Part shown: positions 43,681 to 52,628 of the stretch, in pieces
How positions within the stretch are numbered: the stretch's first letter is position 1
How the letters are laid out: every line of letters starts with the position of its first letter
Source: Ferdinandcohnia salidurans
GTDB taxonomy: Bacteria; Bacillota; Bacilli; Bacillales; Bacillaceae_L
Assembly: GCF_042680725.1 (NCBI RefSeq)
Contig: NZ_JBHUEK010000018.1
Coordinates: forward strand, 186,001-250,000
Length of the DNA stretch: 64,000 nucleotides
Direction: 5' to 3'
Notes under the pieces: model-generated
Seen by the model: the letters and a program-made list of their open reading frames with translations, nothing else
What the model was told of the DNA's origin: nothing
Databases searched by the model: none
Translations under genes and position numbers: made by a program

Positions 43681-45186
43681 ATGTCATTAGATCACGTAAT
43701 TTACTTAGATGGGGAAACCTTAGGTCGTACAGAAATTGAACAGATTGCTAATAGAAATGCTAAGGTTGAAATTGCAGAAAAGAGCTTAGAAAAAGTAATA
43801 GCAAGTCGCTCTCGAATTGAAAAACAGATTAATGAAGGTAAGGTTATATATGGAGTAAACACAGGGTTCGGTAAACTAAGTGATATTGAAATTAAAAAGA
43901 GTGATATTGAAAAGTTACAATTGAATCTTCTTCGTGCAGATGCAGTAGGTGTTGGTGAGCCTTTACCTACAGAAGTGGTAAGAGCCATAATGACCTTGCG
44001 ATCAAATGCATTAATTAAGGGATTTTCAGGAATAAGGGTGGAAACATTAAATTTATTAATCAACATGATAAACAAAGGTGTTCACCCAGTTATACCTTGT
44101 AAAGGTTCAGTTGGTGCAAGTGGAGATCTGGCTCCATTAGCACATATGGCAATCGTGTTAATCGGAGAAGGAAAAGCTGAATATGAGGGAAAAGTGTATC
44201 CGGGTGCAGAAGCATTAAAAATGGCTGGCCTAGAACCTGTTAGTCTTCAGGCTAAGGAAGGTCTTGCTTTAATTAATGGGACCCAGGTGATGACTGGTGT
44301 TGGAGCAATTGCTCTTAATGAAGCAGAACGTTTAGGTATGGCTGCAGATATGTCAGCATGCTTAACGATTGAAGCTTTACAAGGGGTTATTTCAGCTTTT
44401 GATCCTGCTCTAATAGCAGTTCGTCCTCATCCAGAACTTGAAAACGTAGCTTCTAGGATACGTTCATGGCTAGAGGGGAGTAAGCGTACTACCGTTCAGG
44501 GAGAAATTAGAATGCAAGATGCCTACTCTATCCGTTGTATTCCACAGGTACATGGGGCATCGTGGCAAACATTCAAACATGTGGATAAAATATTGGCGAT
44601 TGAGTTTAACTCAACCACGGATAATCCTATCGTTTTGGAAGATGGAAGGGTCCTTTCAGGTGGTCATTTTCATGGTCAACCGATTGCTCTAGCAATGGAC
44701 CATTTGAAAATTGCTGCCGCTGAGTGGGCAAACATAGCTGAACGAAGAATAGAGAGACTTGTAAATCCACAATTAAGTGGTATCTCACCGTTTCTAGCAA
44801 ATGATCCAGGTTTAGAATGTGGATTGATGGTAGCTCAATATGCCGCAGCAGCCCTAGTATCTGAAAATAAAGTTTTAGCACACCCTTCTAGTGTTGATTC
44901 AATTCCTACATCTGCAAACCAAGAAGACCACGTCAGCATGGGTACAATTGGTTCAAGACAGGCACGTGAAATGATTCATAATTCAGCTAGGGTCATCGCA
45001 ATTGAAATGATTTGTGCTTCCCAAGCTATATATTTACAAAAGGTTGAAGATCAATTAGCTCCTACAACTAAAGAATACCTTGAGAAGATCCGTCAGATTT
45101 GTCCGCCACTTGAAAGTGACCGTGACATTTCAGACCAAATTCAAGAACTGGCTACATTTATTTTAACGGACCAGAGTTTTCAGTAG
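43681..45186 (+). CDS. hutH: Histidine ammonia-lyase family protein
   Basis: A 501-residue MIO-dependent lyase. The autocatalytic triad Ala-Ser-Gly is at 146-148 in GSVGASGDLAPL. YGVNTGFG, LINGTQ, MQDAYSIRCIPQVHG and SANQEDHVSMG supply the conserved Tyr, Asn, Gln, Arg and Glu. The imidazole-contact His in the SHAxGVG segment of characterised histidases is Asp87 here (RADAVGVG), and TDNPLIF is TDNPIVL. Deamination of histidine or a histidine analogue to a urocanate is expected. GGGAGGAG precedes the ATG. Confidence 0.87.
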   Translation: MSLDHVIYLDGETLGRTEIEQIANRNAKVEIAEKSLEKVIASRSRIEKQINEGKVIYGVNTGFGKLSDIEIKKSDIEKLQLNLLRADAVGVGEPLPTEVVRAIMTLRSNALIKGFSGIRVETLNLLINMINKGVHPVIPCKGSVGASGDLAPLAHMAIVLIGEGKAEYEGKVYPGAEALKMAGLEPVSLQAKEGLALINGTQVMTGVGAIALNEAERLGMAADMSACLTIEALQGVISAFDPALIAVRPHPELENVASRIRSWLEGSKRTTVQGEIRMQDAYSIRCIPQVHGASWQTFKHVDKILAIEFNSTTDNPIVLEDGRVLSGGHFHGQPIALAMDHLKIAAAEWANIAERRIERLVNPQLSGISPFLANDPGLECGLMVAQYAAAALVSENKVLAHPSSVDSIPTSANQEDHVSMGTIGSRQAREMIHNSARVIAIEMICASQAIYLQKVEDQLAPTTKEYLEKIRQICPPLESDRDISDQIQELATFILTDQSFQ

Positions 45187-45198
45187 GTTTTTATGAAT

Positions 45199-45222
45199 GA
45201 AGTATGGGATTTTCCATACTTC
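45199..45222 (+). other. Intra-operon hairpin after hutH
   Basis: GAAGTATGG and CCATACTTC form a 9-bp stem with a six-base loop, followed by C-rich sequence and no T-run. It may be an mRNA stability or processing element ahead of the transporter gene. Confidence 0.4.
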
Positions 45223-45297
45223 CCCCTTCAAACTCAACCTGAAATACTTCACTTAAGAGGAGGGTTTAGTTTTTAAAACTAAAAGGTGGGTGAATAT

Positions 45298-46635
45298 ATG
45301 ATTCTCTTAAATCCTGTTGTTGTTTCCGTTTTAGTATTAGCAGTTTTATGTCTATTCAGAGTCCATGTTATTTTTGCTTTAATCATTTCTGCAATTGTTG
45401 CTGGGTTATTGGGAAAACTCTCAATAACTGAAACGGTTAGTACACTGATTGGAGGTATGGGCGGACAATCCGAGACGGCGCTTAGTTATATTTTACTTGG
45501 AGTATTCGCTGTAATGATAGCGCTTTCAGGTATATTGGAAAAGTTGGTAAAGTTAATTCTTACCAAGATTAAAGGAAAAACACTGTTGCTATTGTTCTTA
45601 ATTGCTGGTTTAACTAACATCTCAGGTAATTTAATTCCTGTACACATAGCATTTATTCCAATTTTAATTCCACCTCTTTTGATTCTATTTAATCGACTTA
45701 AGATTGACCGTCGTGCTGTAGCATCTGCATTAACATTTGGATTGAAATTTAATTATTTAATTATTCCAGCAGGATATGGGCTTATTTTTCACGGTATAAT
45801 AGCAACTGAAATGACGAATAATGGTATGCCAATTTCTGTAGGACAAATACCTATAGCAATGTTAATACCTGCATTAGGTATGGTTGTTGGTGTCATTATC
45901 GCAATTTTATTTAGCTATAGAAAACAACGGAATTATAAGGATGCAGTAATTGTGGAGAAGGAAGAACATAAAACTGAAGAAAGTGCAGCAACTATAGAGC
46001 AATCGGAAAGCAAGTTCGAAAAGAAACATATTTTCACCTTATTAGCAATTGTTGCAGCATTTGTATGTCAACTTATATTTGGTTCAATGGTTGCAGGGGC
46101 AATAGCGGGTATTGCTATCATGTTTATCTCACGTGTTGTATTATTAAAAGATGGAGAAAAAGTAGTTCAAGATGGAATGCATATGATGGGGGCAATTGCA
46201 TTTGTAATGCTTATTGCATCAGGCTATGCAACGGTATTAAAAGAAACTGGTTCAGTAGAACAACTAGTAAATGGAGTAAGTTCATGGTTTGATGGAGGTA
46301 GTCAAATGATAGCAGCATTTATGTTGCTATTAGTGGGACTTTTCATCACGATGGGGATAGGAACTTCATTTGGTACAGTACCAATTATTGCAGCTGTATT
46401 TGTACCTTTATGTGCTGCTCTGGGATTCAGTCCGCTTGCAACAGCAGCCCTTATCGGAACCGCAGGCGCACTTGGAGATGCTGGGTCTCCTGCATCTGAT
46501 AGTACTCTTGGACCAACAGCGGGTCTGAATGCGGACGGACAACACGATCATATTTGGGATACGTGTGTGCCTACATTTATTCACTTTAATATACCATTAC
46601 TTATTTTCGGAACGATAGCCGCTGTGGTACTATAA
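45298..46635 (+). CDS. YuiF-like NhaC-family transporter (predicted histidine permease)
   Basis: A 445-residue, 11-13-helix carrier of the COG2056/YuiF group, which has been predicted to move histidine in hut-linked contexts. IAGLTNISGNLIPVHIAFIPILIPPL, GIGTSFGTVPIIAAVF and GDAGSPASDSTLGPTAGLN are the conserved half-helix regions; residues 218-250 are a charged cytoplasmic loop. ATG at 45298 has AAAGGTGG eight bases upstream, and the in-frame GTG at 45286 overlaps it. It ends the hut-like operon and probably imports that pathway's substrate with Na+ or H+. Confidence 0.82.
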   Translation: MILLNPVVVSVLVLAVLCLFRVHVIFALIISAIVAGLLGKLSITETVSTLIGGMGGQSETALSYILLGVFAVMIALSGILEKLVKLILTKIKGKTLLLLFLIAGLTNISGNLIPVHIAFIPILIPPLLILFNRLKIDRRAVASALTFGLKFNYLIIPAGYGLIFHGIIATEMTNNGMPISVGQIPIAMLIPALGMVVGVIIAILFSYRKQRNYKDAVIVEKEEHKTEESAATIEQSESKFEKKHIFTLLAIVAAFVCQLIFGSMVAGAIAGIAIMFISRVVLLKDGEKVVQDGMHMMGAIAFVMLIASGYATVLKETGSVEQLVNGVSSWFDGGSQMIAAFMLLLVGLFITMGIGTSFGTVPIIAAVFVPLCAALGFSPLATAALIGTAGALGDAGSPASDSTLGPTAGLNADGQHDHIWDTCVPTFIHFNIPLLIFGTIAAVVL

Positions 46636-46698
46636 TACTTCATACTTTATTCGTTTGCTTTTACTACTTTCTATTATAAAATTACTCTAAATTAACAG

Positions 46699-46722
46699 GG
46701 TGTCCAAACTGGACACCCTTAA
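46699..46722. terminator. Bidirectional terminator between transporter and dctM
   Basis: AGGGTGTCC and GGACACCCT form a perfect stem with a five-base loop. The convergent genes on either side would share it. Confidence 0.75.
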
Positions 46723-46726
46723 TTTA

Positions 46727-47995
46727 TTATTTATCCAAGAAGAACAAACTCAATTCTGGTACGAAACTAATTATGATGATGTCGATAATTAGTATAATCA
46801 AGAATGGAATAATTGCCCGAACGATTTTTTCCAATCGTAGGTTTGCGATATTGGACGCTACGAAAAGGTTAATACCAACTGGTGGTGTAATGAAACCAAT
46901 CGCAAGGTTTACAACCATGATGATCCCGAAATGAACGGGGTCAATGCCAACAGCTGTAGTAACTGGAAGCAAGATTGGGGCCATGATGATAATCGCAGCA
47001 GATGTTTCCAAGAATGTACCTACAATTAAAAGGATTACGTTAATGATAATTAAAACAATAATTGGATTATCAGAGATTGCGAGTAACGCATTTGTAATTG
47101 ACAGTGGGATTTGTTCCCTTGTTAAAATAAATCCAAAGATCGATGCACATGAAATGATAAACATAATAACCGCCGATGTAACAGCTGATTGAATAAAAAC
47201 CTCAGGAAGGTCCTTCCACTTAATTTCCTTGTAGATAAACAGACCAACAATTAATCCATAAACAACAGCGACAACGGAGGCTTCGGTTGGAGTAAACACT
47301 CCACCATAAATACCGCCAAGAATGATAACCGGCATCAAAATCGCAAGAATGGCTCTGTTAAAGGATGTGAAAATCTCTTTACCTGAACTTTTTTCTTCTT
47401 TACCGTACCCGCGTTTTCTAGAAATAAAGTACGCAACTAGAATTAAAGAAATACCAACAAAAATACCAGGCAAGATTCCAGCGATGAATAAATCACTGAT
47501 TGATGCCCCAGCGATAACACCAAATAAGATCATTGGTACGCTTGGAGGAATCATAACACCGATTGTTCCACCTGCTGCTTGAATCGCAGTAGAGAAGCTT
47601 TTATCATAGCCTTTTTGAACCATTGCTGGAATCATGATAGCTCCAACTGCTGCTGTTGTTGCCGCACCAGATCCTGAAATAGCTGCAAAGAACATACATG
47701 TTACAACGGAAACCATTGCTAAGCCACCATGCATTCTTCCAACGATCGTCATTGCAAAATCTACGAGTCTTTTAGAAATCCCTCCAACCTCCATTAACTT
47801 ACCTGCAAGGATAAAGAAGGGAACTGCCATCAATGTAAACGAGTCTGTTGATGTAAACATTTTTTGAACAACAACCATTAATGGAACATTATCTTGAACC
47901 ATGAGCACAATCATAGAAGCGAGTCCCAGAGCAACTGCGATTGGTACATTAATGAAGAAAAGGACGATTAATATCCCAAATAATAACCAAGCCAT
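46727..47995 (-). CDS. dctM: TRAP transporter large permease (DctM)
   Basis: A 422-residue, about 12-helix subunit that forms the transport channel of a TRAP system. Typical segments are MAVPFFILAGKLMEVGGI, SGSGAATTAAVGAIMIPAM and GGIYGGVFTPTEASVVAV. The ATG at 47995 shares its A with the stop codon of dctQ (TAATG), and AAAGGAGG lies ahead of it. Ion-driven uptake of an organic or sugar acid is expected. The frame open to 48019 adds eight residues that include the ribosome binding site and are not real. Confidence 0.93.
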   Translation of the reverse strand: MAWLLFGILIVLFFINVPIAVALGLASMIVLMVQDNVPLMVVVQKMFTSTDSFTLMAVPFFILAGKLMEVGGISKRLVDFAMTIVGRMHGGLAMVSVVTCMFFAAISGSGAATTAAVGAIMIPAMVQKGYDKSFSTAIQAAGGTIGVMIPPSVPMILFGVIAGASISDLFIAGILPGIFVGISLILVAYFISRKRGYGKEEKSSGKEIFTSFNRAILAILMPVIILGGIYGGVFTPTEASVVAVVYGLIVGLFIYKEIKWKDLPEVFIQSAVTSAVIMFIISCASIFGFILTREQIPLSITNALLAISDNPIIVLIIINVILLIVGTFLETSAAIIIMAPILLPVTTAVGIDPVHFGIIMVVNLAIGFITPPVGINLFVASNIANLRLEKIVRAIIPFLIILIIDIIIISFVPELSLFFLDK

Positions 47996-48471
47996 TAGTT
48001 CTTCGCCTCCTTTTTCCATTCAGTAATTACGACATAAAGTAGATTGATAATAAAAAGAACACTTGATATCGGAATTACTGTATAGATATATCCCATCGGT
48101 ATTTGAAGAACAGGAGACTTCTGAATCATGCTTCGGCCGATAAAGTCGAAACTGTGGACGATAATCTGCCAAAAGAAAAAGATAACAAGAATCGAAATAA
48201 CTACATTTAGCACTTTTTTTACGGTTGGACCGAAAGCGTCATAGAGAATTTCAACCCCAGGGTGTGCTTTTACACTCATTCCATAACCTGCTCCCAGGAA
48301 CGTCGTCCACACGAGTAAGTAACGTCCTAATTCTTCTGTCCATGCCAAGGGCTGTTCAAGAACGAAACGGAAGAGCACTTGTAAAAAGACAACGACTACC
48401 AATAAAAAAAATAGGATGATCAGTATCCATTTAAAAAATCCGTTTATAAAATCTACTATCTTTTTAATCAC
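47995..48471 (-). CDS. dctQ: TRAP transporter small permease (DctQ)
   Basis: A 158-residue four-helix membrane protein. RFVLEQPLAWTEELGRYLLVWTTFLGAGYG is the conserved TRAP small-subunit region, and a charged C-terminus follows. The start is GTG at 48471 with AAGGGGA eight bases upstream. It sits between dctP and dctM, with a hairpin on the dctP side and a one-base overlap on the dctM side. Confidence 0.9.
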   Translation of the reverse strand: MIKKIVDFINGFFKWILIILFFLLVVVVFLQVLFRFVLEQPLAWTEELGRYLLVWTTFLGAGYGMSVKAHPGVEILYDAFGPTVKKVLNVVISILVIFFFWQIIVHSFDFIGRSMIQKSPVLQIPMGYIYTVIPISSVLFIINLLYVVITEWKKEAKN

Positions 48472-48498
48472 CTGTATTTCCCCTTATGGTAAAAAAAC

Positions 48499-48535
48499 TT
48501 GGATTGTGCTAGGCACTCACCAAGTTTTTTTATTT
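48499..48535 (-). terminator. Hairpin between dctP and dctQ, likely attenuator
   Basis: AAAAAAACTTGG pairs with CCAAGTTTTTTT around a 17-base loop on the minus strand. A T-run ends it, so it should stop part of the transcripts and raise the dctP to permease ratio, as in many binding-protein operons. Confidence 0.7.
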
Positions 48536-48538
48536 AGA

Positions 48539-49576
48539 TTAATTTCCGTTTAAGATTGCTTCGATGTTTTCTTTACCAAAGTCTTTTTCGTACTTTTCAT
48601 ATACAGACTGAATTGCGTCACGGAATGGTTGTACATCAACATCTTCGATAACTTCCATACCCGCATCTTTTACTACCTGTAAAGAATCAGTGTCAGCTTT
48701 TGTGCTAAGTTCACGAACTTTATCACCCGCAATTTTTGCTTCTTCCTTAAGAATATCTTGGTAATCAGCTGGAAGTGTATCAAAAACAGATTTACTGAAC
48801 AATACAACTGCCGGTGAGTAAATATGTCCTGTTAATGTCATGTATGTTTGGTTAGCATCATAAAGCTTGTACGTATCTGCAATGATTAATGGATTTTCTT
48901 GTGCATCAACAACGCCTTGTTGTAGAGCCGTTAAAGCTTCGTTCCATGCCATTGGTGTTGGTTGAGCGCCAAGAGCATTGAACGCATCTAAGTGAATTTG
49001 GTTTTCTTGTGTACGAATCTTTAATCCTTTTAAGTCTTCAGGCTTTGTGATTGGGTGTTTGCTATTTGTGATGTGGCGGAAACCATTTTCAGCCCAAGCA
49101 AGACCCACAAGTCCAACATCTTCCATACCAGCTAATAGATCTTGACCAACTTGTCCATCAAGTACGCTGTATGCATGTTCTCTAGATTCAAATAAGAATG
49201 GTAAATCAACGATTCCAATTTGTGGATAGAAGTTTGCAATTGGAGCTGTTGATGAAATTGACATATCAGCAGTTCCAAGTGTCAGTGCTTCTGTTAGTTC
49301 TCTCTCTGCACCTAATTGGTTAAGTGGAAAAATTTCGATTGTAACTTTTCCATCAGTACGTTCTTTCACATTTTCAGCTAAATCTAGTAATGCAAGATGA
49401 TAAGGATGTTCTTCTGTTTGAGAGTGTCCTGCTTTAATTGTGTATGTTTTTCCTTCGTCTTTAGCGCCATCAGATTTTGATTCGCCTTCGCTACTGGATT
49501 CATTACCTCCACATGCTGCTAAAACTAAAGCAAACACGAGGAAGAGTACCATCCAGGAAAGTTTTCTACCTTTCAT
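48539..49576 (-). CDS. dctP: TRAP transporter substrate-binding lipoprotein (DctP)
   Basis: A 345-residue receptor with a lipoprotein signal peptide: a positively charged start, hydrophobic core and lipobox LAAC at residues 19-22. A Ser/Glu-rich linker follows, then the DctP fold. PFLFESREHAYSVLDG, LKGLKIRTQEN with the ligand-binding Arg, and MAWNEALTALQQGVVDAQENP are family signatures. It captures an organic acid, perhaps a C4-dicarboxylate or aldonate, for DctQM. It is the first gene of the operon on the minus strand. Confidence 0.93.
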   Translation of the reverse strand: MKGRKLSWMVLFLVFALVLAACGGNESSSEGESKSDGAKDEGKTYTIKAGHSQTEEHPYHLALLDLAENVKERTDGKVTIEIFPLNQLGAERELTEALTLGTADMSISSTAPIANFYPQIGIVDLPFLFESREHAYSVLDGQVGQDLLAGMEDVGLVGLAWAENGFRHITNSKHPITKPEDLKGLKIRTQENQIHLDAFNALGAQPTPMAWNEALTALQQGVVDAQENPLIIADTYKLYDANQTYMTLTGHIYSPAVVLFSKSVFDTLPADYQDILKEEAKIAGDKVRELSTKADTDSLQVVKDAGMEVIEDVDVQPFRDAIQSVYEKYEKDFGKENIEAILNGN

Positions 49577-49619
49577 GATAAAGCCCCCTATTTTCAGAAA
49601 ATTTTATACGATATTGAAC

Positions 49620-49625
49620 ATTATA
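49620..49625 (-). promoter_or_regulatory. -10 box of the dctP promoter
   Basis: A perfect TATAAT on the minus strand lies 44 bases ahead of the dctP ATG. A TTGTAG upstream is a possible -35 box, but the 19-base spacing is long. Confidence 0.45.
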
Positions 49626-49679
49626 ACATCTTTTTAACATTTTTCTACAATATTTTGTGTTTTTTGATAATTTTTTTAA

Positions 49680-49693
49680 TGAAAGCGTTAAAG
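49680..49693. promoter_or_regulatory. Candidate cre site upstream of dctP
   Basis: TGAAAGCGTTAAAG matches 12 of 14 positions of the cre consensus. It lies about 105 bases upstream of the dctP start, consistent with carbon catabolite control of the TRAP operon. The stretch 49700-49920 is AT-rich with nothing else recognised. Confidence 0.45.
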
Positions 49694-49968
49694 GGAGACA
49701 GGATTTCTACATTTTTTTCTAACAATGAAGCTTCCACGAATTTCATTATCTTCAATAATAGTTAATACTTTTACAACCTTCACAACGTGTAATTATGTCT
49801 ATATAATCTATCCATTGATTTGGCTGACTAGGGTATATGGGGGTGCATAGAATTATAGGACTAAAATACTGAATTTATCGAAATTTTAATACAGGATATT
49901 ATATTTGTATATCTTTTCCAAGGCTTGATTGGGGGAAGGCAGATTGTAGGTGGATTGGGTGGTTGGGG

Positions 49969-50123
49969 GGATGAAGGACCCGGACGAGAAGGAGGAAGCA
50001 AGCTAAAGTCCTTCAAGCGGTCGATGAAGGCCCGAGCGAGGAGGAGGAAGCAAGCTAAAGTCCTTCATCCGGTCTATGAAGGCCCGAACGGGATGGAGGA
50101 TCCAGAAAAAAGTCCTTCATCTC
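49969..50123. repeat. 52-bp palindromic tandem repeats, group C (three units)
   Basis: Three units begin with TGAAG at 49972, 50024 and 50077, a period of 52 to 53. Each starts GATGAAGGACC or TATGAAGGCCC and ends AAAGTCCTTCAT or close to it, so unit ends can pair over about 9 bases. The first two also share GAGGAAGCAAGCTAAAG. Layout and period are the same as in the long array at 63.3-64.0 kb. The array lies just downstream of the quinoprotein gene and upstream of dctP. Confidence 0.85.
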
Positions 50124-50137
50124 TAAACACCAACAAA

Positions 50138-50172
50138 AAAAGGGAATCGTCGCCAAACGATTCCCTTTCCTG
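50138..50172 (-). terminator. Terminator after the quinoprotein dehydrogenase gene
   Basis: GGGAATCGT and ACGATTCCC form a near-perfect stem on either side of CGCCAA. The AAAAAA to its left on the plus strand reads as a T-run on the minus strand. Confidence 0.75.
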
Positions 50173-52389
50173 TTATTTACCAAGGCTTTGTAGATATTCA
50201 ACTAATGCATCAATTTGATTATCGTCCAAGGTGTCCTTAAATGGAGGCATTCCGGCACTACCATTTTTAATTTGATTAATTAAAGCTTCTCGATCTTGGA
50301 GCATTTCACTCTTCTGTAAGTTTGGTCCATTGTGACCGCCTTCACCGTTGTCACCGTGACATGCCAAGCAGTTGTTTTTGTAAATGTCTGCGCCCTCATG
50401 TGCAGTTGATTTATCACTTTCTTCTGCATCTTGCTTCTTATCGGTAGCGGCAGGATCATTTGCTGTTGGTGAAACGTTGATTTTATCTTCAGGTATATCT
50501 TCTAGGGATGCATATGCACCTTCTAGTGAGAAGGTGTAGATTTTATCACCATGTGTTGTTCCTGCAAGTGAGTTACCTGCAGCAAAAATTGTAATATATT
50601 GCTTACCATCAATTTCATATGTGATAGGAGGTGCGTTTGCGCCTGCATCCATTTTAAATTCCCATAATTCGTTTCCGTTCGTTGCGTCGAAAGCGATTAT
50701 TCGACCATCGTTATGACCAGCAAACAAGAGATCACCTTTTGTAGTCAATAGGCCACTATAAGCAATCGTATCCCAATGTTTCTGCCAAACAATTTTGTTC
50801 GTTTTAATATCCATTGCAGTTACGACACCACGGCCAGGAGCCCCGTTTACCGGTTGCCATACACTACCAAGCCAAACTTCGCCTTCTTTGTAATTGTTCG
50901 CCTCATCACCTTCACGATGTGAGTATGAGAAATACGTATCATTCGCTAGTAAATAGAAAAGCTCAGTATTTGGGTTGTAAGCTGATGGTGGCCAGTTTGC
51001 TCCACCTTGTGGTGACGGTTTTAATGTAACAAACTCATCCCAGAACGGTGTGAAAATTGGACCGATTTTACCTTTCCAATCGCTAGGGAAATCCTTTTTA
51101 ACATCTTCTTCTGTAACTCCTTGTGGAATAAAATTATCTCCAACCGGGAACGGCTGAGTTGCCGCTGTTTTTTGTCTTTCATCCTGTGGTACCGGTTTTT
51201 CTTCAATACCGACAAGTGGTTCACCGTTAGTTCTGTCCAATATGTAGAGCCAGCCAGTTTTTCCAGCTTGTGCAATACCTTTTCTCATTTTGCCTTCCAT
51301 TTCCACATCAAATAAAACGACAGGGTTTGGTGCATCGTAATCCCAAATATCATGATGCACTTCTTGGAAATGCCATTTGTATTCACCGGTTTTTGCATCT
51401 AGTGCAAGTACGGAATCGGCAAATAAATTGTCACCTTCTCGAGTACTTCCGTCAAGGTCAGCAGATGGATTACCAGTTGAGAGATAGAGAATTCCTAACT
51501 CTGGGTCAATAGCAGGGGTTTGCCATACAGCTGCTCCGCCTCTTTTCCAAGCATCAGTGTCTTGTGGCCATGTATCATGTCCGACCTCATCTGGTCCAGG
51601 AACTGTATGGGTTTTCCAAACTTCTTTACCCTTATCAGCATCAAATGCAGCAACGAAACCACGGATTCCATATTCACCTCCAGCAACTCCTGTATATACT
51701 AATCCATCAAAATAAAGAGGGGCACTAGTGATGTTATATCCTTTTTCCCAATCCTCAACCTTCGTTTCCCAAACAAGTTCGCCTGTTTTTTGATCTAATG
51801 CAACTAGTCTTGCATCTAAAAGTCCAACAAAGACTTTTCCATCTCCTAATCCAACACCACGACTTGTCCATCCACAGCAGACCGTATCTAAGTTTGCTGC
51901 TAATTCAGGGCGGTATTCCCAAATTAATTCACCAGTTCTTGCATCAATTGCTTGAACATCGTCAGCACCGGTAATGGTGAACATAACCCCATCATAGACA
52001 ATGGGAGTTGCTTCTCCTGAATATTTAAATTCATAACCTGAGCCGAGACTTGTGACCCATTCAGCTTTTAAGCCTTTTATATTGGATTTGTTGATTTTGT
52101 CTAGTGGAGAGTACCTGCCATTGAAGATATTCCCACCATGTGTAATCCAATCTCCTGTAGGTGCGGCCGTCAAATCCTCTGCTGAGAATTTTGGCGCAAT
52201 TTTTCCAGGGTAATCCTTGTGTTGTACTGAAAAATGCTTATCTTTGTCTACTTTCTGATTTTCTTTTTCTTGGTTTTCGACTCCTTGCTCAGCTTGTTCT
52301 TCTTCGCCGATATTATTTGAAATCATGACACCAGCCCCGATGGCAATTACAACAAGCAGGACAACAATAATCCATCCAAACCTTTTCAT
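50173..52389 (-). CDS. PQQ-dependent quinohemoprotein dehydrogenase (cytochrome c domain)
   Basis: A 738-residue exported enzyme with a signal-anchor at residues 4-24, a charged linker, an eight-bladed PQQ propeller (about 65-620) and a C-terminal cytochrome c (about 660-735). The propeller has the adjacent cysteines DTVCCGWTSRG over the PQQ, IWDYDAPNP with the catalytic Asp, and GKTGWLYILDRTNG repeats. The cytochrome has CLACHG and AGMPPF with the Met ligand. It should oxidise an alcohol or sugar outside the membrane and pass electrons to the chain. No pqq biosynthesis genes are in the window. Confidence 0.9.
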   Translation of the reverse strand: MKRFGWIIVVLLVVIAIGAGVMISNNIGEEEQAEQGVENQEKENQKVDKDKHFSVQHKDYPGKIAPKFSAEDLTAAPTGDWITHGGNIFNGRYSPLDKINKSNIKGLKAEWVTSLGSGYEFKYSGEATPIVYDGVMFTITGADDVQAIDARTGELIWEYRPELAANLDTVCCGWTSRGVGLGDGKVFVGLLDARLVALDQKTGELVWETKVEDWEKGYNITSAPLYFDGLVYTGVAGGEYGIRGFVAAFDADKGKEVWKTHTVPGPDEVGHDTWPQDTDAWKRGGAAVWQTPAIDPELGILYLSTGNPSADLDGSTREGDNLFADSVLALDAKTGEYKWHFQEVHHDIWDYDAPNPVVLFDVEMEGKMRKGIAQAGKTGWLYILDRTNGEPLVGIEEKPVPQDERQKTAATQPFPVGDNFIPQGVTEEDVKKDFPSDWKGKIGPIFTPFWDEFVTLKPSPQGGANWPPSAYNPNTELFYLLANDTYFSYSHREGDEANNYKEGEVWLGSVWQPVNGAPGRGVVTAMDIKTNKIVWQKHWDTIAYSGLLTTKGDLLFAGHNDGRIIAFDATNGNELWEFKMDAGANAPPITYEIDGKQYITIFAAGNSLAGTTHGDKIYTFSLEGAYASLEDIPEDKINVSPTANDPAATDKKQDAEESDKSTAHEGADIYKNNCLACHGDNGEGGHNGPNLQKSEMLQDREALINQIKNGSAGMPPFKDTLDDNQIDALVEYLQSLGK

Positions 52390-52628
52390 CTCGAAAAACT
52401 CCTTTCCATTGTGATAATGGTGATAATTGCTAAAAAGTTTCTTATAATTTGCCCTCCTTCAAAAAAAATAATCCAATTTATTAACTTAAAAGTAGAGAAT
52501 TTCGCAGTTTATGGTATTATTCAAAAAATAGTAGGGGGATTTCTCTTAAAATTTTGTAAGCATGATTCTTGTCATGTTACTTAATGTATGTTAGTTTTAA
52601 GTTATGTAACATTAGCAGGGGGATATCG

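Noticed and set aside
39090..46635. Straight ergothioneine degradation operon
   Set aside because: Gene types fit partly, but the histidase-like protein keeps the Met of the GLMVAQ segment and nothing marks trimethylamine or thiol chemistry. Kept only as one option among histidine derivatives.
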